Shown: positions 1 to 5,001 of the stretch, piece after piece
How the letters are laid out: each line of letters begins with the position of its first letter
How positions within the stretch are numbered: position 1 is the stretch's first letter
Origin: an uncultured bacterium
GTDB lineage: Bacteria > Verrucomicrobiota > Kiritimatiellia > CAIKKV01
Reading direction: 5' to 3'
Assembly (NCBI GenBank): GCA_903828035.1
Contig: CAIKKV010000413.1
Coordinates: 1-5,001, forward strand
Length of the DNA: 5,001 nt
The notes under the pieces: model-generated
Database searches by the model: none
Told to the model about the DNA's origin: nothing
Seen by the model: only the letters and a program-made list of their open reading frames with translations
Made by a program: the position numbers and the translations under genes

Positions 1-1
1 C

Positions 2-1372
2 GGCGACCGCAGCCGCCGCCGTGAAGGCGGAGGCGGAGGCGGAAGCCGGGAGCGCTCCGACCGCGACGGGGGCATGCGCCCGCCGCCGCGCGGCGCCGGG
101 GAAGGCGCGATGCCTGACCGGGAGCGCGCCCCTGCGGGGGATTGGGGCAGCTCGGCTCCCCGCGGCCCCCGGATCGAGGCCCTGCCGCCCCCGTTCCCGG
201 TGGAGGTGACCTTTATTCCGGAGCGAGCCGGCCTGATCACGATTGCCCGCCGCATCGCCAAGGTGGGACGCGCCTTCTCCCTGTTCGACGTGGCGTCCCT
301 GTTTTTGAGTCAGCCCGACTACTTCACCCTGAAGCTGACGGTCATGGAGCCCCAGGCGCCGCCGCCTGCCGGCGCTCCGGATCCGGCCGCGGCGCCCGCC
401 GCGCCGGCGCCCGCGCCGACCGCCGAGAAGGTGACCCTGTTCCAGTGCAAGGAGTGCAAGCAGGCGTTTGCCGACCGCAGCCAGGTTGTCGGCCACGCCA
501 TGGCCAAGCACCTGGACGCGTTCTATAAGAAGGAAGAGCAGGAGGTCGAGCCTCCCCAGGGCGCCTTCACCAGCGTGGCCAAGTGCGGCCTTTCCGGCGA
601 ACTGCTGGGCCCGCCCAACTACCACAGCTTCAACGACCGGGTGATGGAGCTGTACCGGACCCGCTACTCGCATCTCTCCCTGGAAGAGTACCGCCGCCGC
701 ATCGAAAACGTGCACGACGTCGCGTTGATCGAGCAGTGGAAGGAGCAGATGAAGAAGCGGACGGTTTACCGGATCGCGTCCGCCCCGCCCGAGACGGCCC
801 CCCTGCAGAGCTTTACCGAGGTGGAGAAGCATTTCACCGAACATATTGCCGCCGATATGGTCAAGGAGGGCACCACCTTCACGATCGCCGGGCCGGTTTC
901 GCGCGAGCTCGAAGACCGGCGCCTGCGCCGCGCGGTGATGGATGCCTGGCATCGGGAAAACCGTTTCCCGCTGCGCCTTTCCATTACCCTGCGGCTGGCG
1001 TTCCGCCACCTCGGGCTGCACACCTTCAAGACCGCCGCGGGCGGCAATTTCGTCACGGCCGTCGTGCCGGTCGTGCTCGACCCCGAGACGGCCATTCCGG
1101 TGATCAAGGAGATCCTGCAGGCCCTGGAGAAGCAGCCCGGCACCGAGCGGCTGAAGCTTCTGGAAGCGCTGCGGCCCGGCGCCGCCGCCGACTCCCCCGA
1201 AGTCCACGAGCTGATCACCCAGCTGCGCTGGCTGGTGGACAAGGGACACGTCATCGAGTTTTCCGACGGCCGGCTGGCGGTTCCCCGCAGCGCCGTGCGC
1301 AAGGTGCAGCCCGCCAAGCGCGAGGAGCGGAAGCATGCACGGCCGCCGGGCCCCCAGGAGGCGGGCGCATGA
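2..1372 (+). CDS. Putative nucleic-acid-binding protein with a C2H2 zinc finger (5' partial)
   Basis: I do not recognise a named family. The frame is open to the left edge, so the start probably lies outside; the visible part is 456 residues. In-frame ATGs occur at 74 and 110. The one at 110 has a GGGGAAGG only four bases upstream and the one at 74 has no well-spaced ribosome site. Numbering from the Met at 74: an Arg/Gly/Pro-rich tail to about 40; a compact domain at 41-92 (FPVEVTFIPE...); a Pro/Ala linker at 93-117; a C2H2 finger at 123-146 (C125, C128, H141, H146); a block at 171-232 with LLGPPNYHSFN and SLEEYRRRIE; an alpha/beta region at about 240-365; a winged-helix-like segment at about 374-404; and a basic tail. 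There is no signal peptide or membrane segment in the visible part, so it is probably cytosolic. The finger, basic tail and possible winged helix suggest DNA or RNA binding, which is inference. The stop overlaps the next start (ATGA). I am sure that it is coding, but not of its function or start. Confidence 0.88.
   Translation, partial: GDRSRRREGGGGGGSRERSDRDGGMRPPPRGAGEGAMPDRERAPAGDWGSSAPRGPRIEALPPPFPVEVTFIPERAGLITIARRIAKVGRAFSLFDVASLFLSQPDYFTLKLTVMEPQAPPPAGAPDPAAAPAAPAPAPTAEKVTLFQCKECKQAFADRSQVVGHAMAKHLDAFYKKEEQEVEPPQGAFTSVAKCGLSGELLGPPNYHSFNDRVMELYRTRYSHLSLEEYRRRIENVHDVALIEQWKEQMKKRTVYRIASAPPETAPLQSFTEVEKHFTEHIAADMVKEGTTFTIAGPVSRELEDRRLRRAVMDAWHRENRFPLRLSITLRLAFRHLGLHTFKTAAGGNFVTAVVPVVLDPETAIPVIKEILQALEKQPGTERLKLLEALRPGAAADSPEVHELITQLRWLVDKGHVIEFSDGRLAVPRSAVRKVQPAKREERKHARPPGPQEAGA
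26..43 (+). repeat. Three tandem GGCGGA hexamers
   Basis: Three perfect GGCGGA units lie in frame with the first gene and encode six glycines. Flanking codons give Arg, Ser, Glu and Asp, so the stretch is part of an Arg/Gly-rich disordered tail. Short hexamer repeats like this can change copy number by slippage without shifting the frame. Confidence 0.8.
350..424 (+). other. Pro/Ala-rich interdomain linker in the first protein
   Basis: About 25 residues made almost only of Pro and Ala, with a few Gly, Gln, Asp and Thr, separate the N-terminal domain from the zinc finger. This composition is typical of extended flexible linkers. It argues that the domain before it and the finger after it fold independently. 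Confidence 0.75.
440..511 (+). other. Classical-spacing C2H2 zinc finger motif
   Basis: The encoded segment fits the classical finger pattern at every landmark: Phe two before the first Cys, C-x2-C, then x3-Phe, x5, Val, x2-His, x4-His (C125, C128, F132, V138, H141, H146 counted from the Met at 74). The 12-residue Cys-His spacer is the classical length, whereas bacterial Ros/MucR fingers have a 9-residue spacer. It should bind one zinc ion. The helix positions read D-R-S-Q-V-V-G-H. A single finger rarely gives sequence-specific DNA binding alone, so RNA, protein or assisted DNA contact are all possible. Confidence 0.8.
1193..1285 (+). other. Possible winged-helix segment at the C-terminal end of the first protein
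   Basis: The segment reads as a helix (PEVHELITQLRWLVDKG), then a short strand (HVIEFSD), a turn (G-R) and a second strand (LAVP). A recognition-type helix followed by a two-stranded hairpin is the shape of the second half of a winged helix. The call rests on pattern only and there is no diagnostic residue. Confidence 0.35.
1356..1361 (+). promoter_or_regulatory. Ribosome binding site for the large TPR gene
   Basis: AGGAGG lies seven bases before the ATG at 1369, an ideal Shine-Dalgarno sequence and spacing, inside the last codons of the upstream gene. It fixes the start at 1369, although the same frame is open without a stop back to at least 583. Confidence 0.85.
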
Positions 1373-4203
1373 GGAGACGGGCGACTTTCGGGATGATGGC
1401 CGCTTGTGCGGCCATGCTGTTCCTGGCCACGGTGTCCGCTCGCGCCCAGGGCGGGGACGCCCTTCAGCGCGAGTTGGATTTCTGCTCGGGCCTGGTCAAG
1501 CTGCGTTTCCCTGATTTCGCCATCCGTCTCCTGGATAATCTTGAAAAGGCCGATCCCTCCATCAAGGGGCGGACGGCCCGCGTTCGCGTCGAGGTGCTCA
1601 CGTCCCAGGGCAAGGCCGACGAGGCGCGCGCCCTGATCAAAACGTTCCCGCCCGAAAGCACCGATACGTACGGCATGCTGCTGGCGCTGGGCGACGCCCT
1701 CTACAGCATGGGGAAGCTGAACGAGGCCAAGTCCATTTACCGGGAGTTTTTCTCCAAGTTCCCCAAGGGGCCGCCCCCCGAGCTGGCCAAGTTCTACCAG
1801 GAGTCGGCCTACAAGTATGCCCAGATGATGACCATGACGGGCAACGACAAGGAGGCCCTGCTGGCCTACGAGTTCGTGCTGCTGTGCAAGCCCGAGCCCG
1901 ACGTCGAGCGCCGCCTGCAGATCGAGGTCGCGGAGCTGTGTCTCAAGGTGGGGCAGGGCGAGACCGGCAAGTCGCGCGACGAGTATTTCGCCCGCTCCAA
2001 GAAGCTGTGCGAGGTGGTGCAGTGGAAGGGGCTTGATCTCTGGTTCGGCCAGTCGGTGGTCATCCTCGCGCACCTGGACCAGATGAAGGGCAACCGCAAG
2101 GGCGCGGTGGACACCATCAACACCTATATGCCCATGCTCAAGGAGCTGGACGAAGCCTTGCGGGCCGAGAATTACCCCATGAAGCTGTCCCCCATGGCGC
2201 AGTGCCGCTATATCCTGGGCACGCTGTACGAGGAGGAGGCCCGCGGCGCCCTGAAGGACGGCAAGAAGGACGAGGCGCTCAAGTCGTTCACCCAGGCCCT
2301 GAACCATCTCTACAATGTGTTCGTCAAGTACCCCGACTCCACCTGGGCCCCGGACGCCGGCGCGCGCTCCGAGCGGATGGCGAACGACCTCAAGGAGATG
2401 GGGTTCAAGGTCAAGCTGCCGGAAATCAACCTGGCGCCCGTCATCGAGGCCCAGCTCAAGGAGGCCCGCCTCCTGTTTTCGCAGCAGGACTTCCAGGGGG
2501 CCGCCGCCAAGTATCTCACCGTGCTGAACGCCTTTCCCGAGCAGCCGGGCTCGGTGCAATCCCTCGGCGAGCTGGGGCAGTGCTACTTGAACCTCCAGGA
2601 CAAGCTTTTCGCCCGCGTGGTGGTGCAGGAGCTGGGCGACCGCTACGGCACGCGCGAAAAGTTCAAGGATGACGCCGGCTCCGCCCTGGTGCGCATGGCG
2701 CGGGCGGCGGAGGACATCAACGACGCCGAGTCCTCGGCCTGGCTGAACCAGACCTATTTCGAAAAGTTCCCCGCCCACAAGCAGGTTCCGTCCATGCTGT
2801 ACCAGGCCGGCGAGCGGCAGTACGAGAAGGAGAACTTCGACCTGGCCAACGAGTATTTCTCCCGCATCGTCTCGTCCTATACAAACGCCTCGGTTTACCT
2901 GGGCGCCTTGAACCGGCTGTCCCTGTGCCAGACCAGGCGGGGGGACTGGACGAATGCGGTCGCCACCCTGACGACGTATACGTCCGAGTTGTCGTTCAGC
3001 CCGCAGCTGGCCTCCGCCCGCTTCCGCCTGGCCGAGGCAAACCGGCAGATCGACCGGCTGGTGCCGGCCATCAACGAGTACTTCAAGCTCGTCAAGGGGC
3101 TGACCGAGGAAGAGGTCAAGTACGGGTCCAACGCCGACGAGAAGGCCGCCAACCGGAACCTGCTGGAGCAGGCCATGTTCTGGAAGGCCTACTGCTACTC
3201 CCGCCTCCGCGAGCCGGCCGACAAGGTGCCGTCTCTCCAGGCGAAGGCGATCGACGACTACGCCGCCTTCCTGAAGGCGTTTCCGAAGTCGACGCTGGCG
3301 CCCAGCGCCCTCAGCAGCATGGGCGTGCTGCTCCTGATCCTGAACCGGAACGCCGAGGCCGCCCAGGCGTACGACCGTCTTTCGAAGGAGTTTCCCAATT
3401 CCGAGCAGGCCCGGAACGCCGTGTTTGCCCGCGGCACCAGCCTGCTCGAGATGGGGCAGAAAGAGCAGGCCGTCAAGGTCTTCGATGAAATGTTCACGAA
3501 CGCCGGGAAGTTTTCGCCGCCCCAGTTCTACCAGGCCGGGCGGGTGATGCTGGAGCAGCAGGTGTACGACACCGCCATCCGCGCCTTTGAGCAGGCGCTC
3601 CAGGGCAAGCCGGACAAGGCGCTCGGCGAGGCGCTGGAGTTCTACCTGGGCCAGGCCTGTTCCGCCAAGGGCGACTCGGTCAACGTCATCAAGCATCTCG
3701 AGGCCATGCGCAAGCTGAACCCCAGCTCGGGCTTCACCGTGGATGCGGGGTTCATGCTGAGCAAGGCCTACGCCGACCGCGGCCGCCAGGAAAGCACGGC
3801 CGAGGGGCGCAACAGGCAGTTCGACCAGGCCATCAAGGTGATGAATGCGGCCAGCCGCCTCATGACCAAGCCGGAGGAGCGCGCCCGGCGCGATTTCGAG
3901 CTGGCCGGCGTCCAGCTGCTGAAGGGGGACAAGGAGTCCGCCATCGCCTCTTACCAGCGGCTGGTGCTCCTGAGCGATTACGGCAACCCCAAGGTGCGGC
4001 CCACGATTGAGCAGGCGTTTGGCGCGGTGATGCCGATGCTCGAGGAGAAGGGCCTGAACCAGGATCTCGTGGACAATGCGGGCCTGTATCTGCAACAGTT
4101 TCCGAACGGAAAGCATGTCGTGCAAGCACGGCAGTGGCGCCAGAAGGGGCAGCAGAGGATGGCCATGTCGGGCGCACCAGCGGCGCCCGCGCCGGCGCCC
4201 TGA
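1369..4203 (+). CDS. Large exported tetratricopeptide-repeat protein
   Basis: The product has 944 residues. The start is set by the AGGAGG site, the ATGA overlap with the upstream stop and the signal peptide that begins right there: RRR, a hydrophobic core at about 5-22, and likely cleavage after A-R-A at residue 26. The mature protein is nearly all helical repeats. TPR-like units with the small residue at position 8, Ala at 20, an aromatic at 24 and often Pro at 32 begin near 101, 144, 359, 474, 548, 645, 682, 717, 754 (weaker) and 839, with another around 281-322. Several end in F-P or F-P-N-S, as in the TPR_6 units of BamD and YbgF-like envelope proteins. No catalytic motif, lipobox or membrane span other than the signal is seen. 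The C-terminus is a short Ala/Pro tail. By TPR precedent it should be a periplasmic or outer-envelope scaffold that binds other proteins. Its partner is unknown; the exported TPR protein encoded next is a candidate. Confidence 0.93.
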   Translation: MRRRATFGMMAACAAMLFLATVSARAQGGDALQRELDFCSGLVKLRFPDFAIRLLDNLEKADPSIKGRTARVRVEVLTSQGKADEARALIKTFPPESTDTYGMLLALGDALYSMGKLNEAKSIYREFFSKFPKGPPPELAKFYQESAYKYAQMMTMTGNDKEALLAYEFVLLCKPEPDVERRLQIEVAELCLKVGQGETGKSRDEYFARSKKLCEVVQWKGLDLWFGQSVVILAHLDQMKGNRKGAVDTINTYMPMLKELDEALRAENYPMKLSPMAQCRYILGTLYEEEARGALKDGKKDEALKSFTQALNHLYNVFVKYPDSTWAPDAGARSERMANDLKEMGFKVKLPEINLAPVIEAQLKEARLLFSQQDFQGAAAKYLTVLNAFPEQPGSVQSLGELGQCYLNLQDKLFARVVVQELGDRYGTREKFKDDAGSALVRMARAAEDINDAESSAWLNQTYFEKFPAHKQVPSMLYQAGERQYEKENFDLANEYFSRIVSSYTNASVYLGALNRLSLCQTRRGDWTNAVATLTTYTSELSFSPQLASARFRLAEANRQIDRLVPAINEYFKLVKGLTEEEVKYGSNADEKAANRNLLEQAMFWKAYCYSRLREPADKVPSLQAKAIDDYAAFLKAFPKSTLAPSALSSMGVLLLILNRNAEAAQAYDRLSKEFPNSEQARNAVFARGTSLLEMGQKEQAVKVFDEMFTNAGKFSPPQFYQAGRVMLEQQVYDTAIRAFEQALQGKPDKALGEALEFYLGQACSAKGDSVNVIKHLEAMRKLNPSSGFTVDAGFMLSKAYADRGRQESTAEGRNRQFDQAIKVMNAASRLMTKPEERARRDFELAGVQLLKGDKESAIASYQRLVLLSDYGNPKVRPTIEQAFGAVMPMLEEKGLNQDLVDNAGLYLQQFPNGKHVVQARQWRQKGQQRMAMSGAPAAPAPAP

Positions 4204-4236
4204 CGCCCGGCCGGGAATGACTTGAACTCAGAACAC

Positions 4237-4241
4237 AAGGG
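4237..4241 (+). promoter_or_regulatory. Ribosome binding site for the third gene
   Basis: AAGGG sits eight bases before the ATG at 4250. A closer ATG at 4242 is followed in frame by a stop after two codons, so 4250 is the workable start. The 46-base gap after the large TPR gene has no convincing promoter and no terminator, which fits read-through transcription. Confidence 0.65.
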
Positions 4242-4249
4242 ATGAAACC

Positions 4250-5001
4250 ATGAAGACACGAATCGGATTCGGCGGGCGGCTCGCGTGCGCGGCAGCCCTG
4301 GCGGTCGCGGCCTTGCAGGGGCAGGCGGACCAGTTGATTTTGAAGAACAAGAGCGTGATGGAGGCCAAGTCCATCCGGTTCAAGTCGAGTTCGCAGGAAT
4401 ACATCGTCATTACGATGGAGGATACGACCGTCCCCGTGCCCGTAAAAAATGTCGAGCGGGCCGTGGTGCCCAAGCCGGCCGGCTTCGATGCCGCGGCGGC
4501 CAGCATCCAGGCCGGGAAGTATGAGGCGGCCATCGCCCCGCTGGAAAAGATCATCAGCGAGACGGCCGGCCTTGAGTGGGACAACGCCGCCCGCGATCTC
4601 CTCGGCCAGGCGCTGATCGGAAAGAAGGAGGCGCGCAAGGCCGTCGCCACGTACAAGGAGATCATCGACAACGTGCCGCCCGAGCGCGTGCCGCTGCTCT
4701 GGCGCCGTCATTACTGGGAGGCGCTGAAGAGCGCCGAAATGTTCGCCGTGCTGAAGGCGGACCTGGAGAAGGTGATCAACGGCGGCCTCCGGGACACGGC
4801 GGCCCTGGCGCAGCTGATGCGCGGGGACATGTACGCCGCGCAGGGCCAGAAGAACGAAGCCCTCCTGGACTATCTCCGCACGGTTATCCTGTACGAAAAG
4901 GTGACGGAACTTCAGCCCGAGGCCCTTTACAAGGCGGCGACGCTGCTCGAGGAGTTGCGTGACCCGCGGGCGGCCGAATTGAAGAAGAAGCTGGTGCAGG
5001 A
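4250..5001 (+). CDS. Exported tetratricopeptide-repeat protein (3' partial)
   Basis: The frame is open from the ATG to the right edge, giving the first 250 residues of a longer protein. Residues 1-26 form a signal peptide: MKTR, a hydrophobic Ala/Leu/Val core, and likely cleavage after G-Q-A before Asp27. Residues 27-75 look like a small beta-rich domain with alternating hydrophobic and polar residues (DQLILKN, EYIVITME, VPVPVKNVERAVV). TPR-like units follow at about 75-107, 112-145 (G119, A131, Y135, P143) and 185-217 (G192, A204, Y208), with a probable further one from 223. There are no catalytic residues. It lies 46 bases behind the larger exported TPR gene on the same strand, so the two are probably in one operon and act together in the envelope. 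A periplasmic scaffold or adaptor role is inferred from the fold. Its full length and C-terminal domains are outside the window. Confidence 0.9.
   Translation, partial: MKTRIGFGGRLACAAALAVAALQGQADQLILKNKSVMEAKSIRFKSSSQEYIVITMEDTTVPVPVKNVERAVVPKPAGFDAAAASIQAGKYEAAIAPLEKIISETAGLEWDNAARDLLGQALIGKKEARKAVATYKEIIDNVPPERVPLLWRRHYWEALKSAEMFAVLKADLEKVINGGLRDTAALAQLMRGDMYAAQGQKNEALLDYLRTVILYEKVTELQPEALYKAATLLEELRDPRAAELKKKLVQ

Noticed and set aside
583..1368. An open extension of the large TPR frame upstream of 1369
   Set aside because: It overlaps the zinc-finger gene in another frame and gives an Arg/Ala/Gly/Pro-rich translation without sense. The signal peptide and AGGAGG site place the real start at 1369.
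1396..1407. M-A-A-C at residues 10-13 of the large TPR protein, considered as a lipobox
   Set aside because: The Cys sits in the middle of the hydrophobic core with only a few residues after the basic part. The A-R-A cleavage site at residue 26 is a better fit to a normal Sec signal peptide.
766..4125. A 1119-codon open frame on the minus strand, opposite the first two genes
   Set aside because: It is antisense to two well-supported genes. Its translation is a Leu/Gly/Val/His/Gln-rich string without domains, as expected when a GC3-biased plus-strand gene is read backwards.
4170..4188. A GGGCGC/GCGCCC inverted repeat with a 7-base loop, considered as a terminator
   Set aside because: It lies inside the Ala/Pro tail codons, and neither it nor the following bases contain a T-tract.
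4206..4215. Perfect palindrome CCCGGCCGGG just after the stop of the large TPR gene, considered as a terminator or operator
   Set aside because: It has no loop and no following T-run, and such short GC palindromes are common by chance in this composition.
3860..4711. A 283-codon minus-strand frame across the junction of the second and third genes
   Set aside because: It is antisense to both TPR genes, has no ribosome site or recognisable domain, and has a shadow-type composition.

Overview
The window is G+C-rich (roughly two-thirds by eye), gene-dense and reads entirely on the plus strand. It holds three consecutive genes: a 5'-partial gene for a putative cytosolic nucleic-acid-binding protein, a complete gene for a large exported TPR protein, and a 3'-partial gene for a second exported TPR protein. 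Strong GC3 bias, long exported TPR proteins and the style of the first protein (disordered Arg/Gly tail, Pro/Ala linker, 'LLGPPNYHSFN' block) suggest a bacterium of the PVC group (Verrucomicrobiota, Kiritimatiellota or Lentisphaerota). This is a judgement from protein style, not from a marker gene.

Region 1 (2-1372) is a multidomain protein whose frame is still open at the left edge. In order it has an Arg/Gly/Asp-rich tail, a small alpha/beta-looking domain, a Pro/Ala linker, a textbook-spaced C2H2 zinc finger (C-x2-C-x12-H-x4-H), a conserved-looking His/Tyr-rich block, an alpha/beta region and a possible winged helix. No enzyme motif is visible. Its stop codon overlaps the next start in an ATGA, so the first two genes are very likely co-transcribed and translationally coupled.

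Region 2 (1369-4203) encodes a 944-residue protein with a Sec signal peptide and at least eleven TPR-like units spread over almost its whole length. It is a likely periplasmic or outer-envelope scaffold. Region 3 (4250-5001 and beyond) follows after 46 bases. It encodes a signal peptide, a short beta-rich domain and several TPRs, and runs off the right edge. The two exported TPR proteins probably act in the same envelope process. What that process is cannot be read from this window.

No RNA genes, mobile elements, CRISPR arrays, convincing promoters or terminators were seen. There is no gene-free stretch above 300 bases. The most unusual item is the eukaryote-like C2H2 finger in a bacterial protein that is translationally coupled to an exported TPR scaffold.
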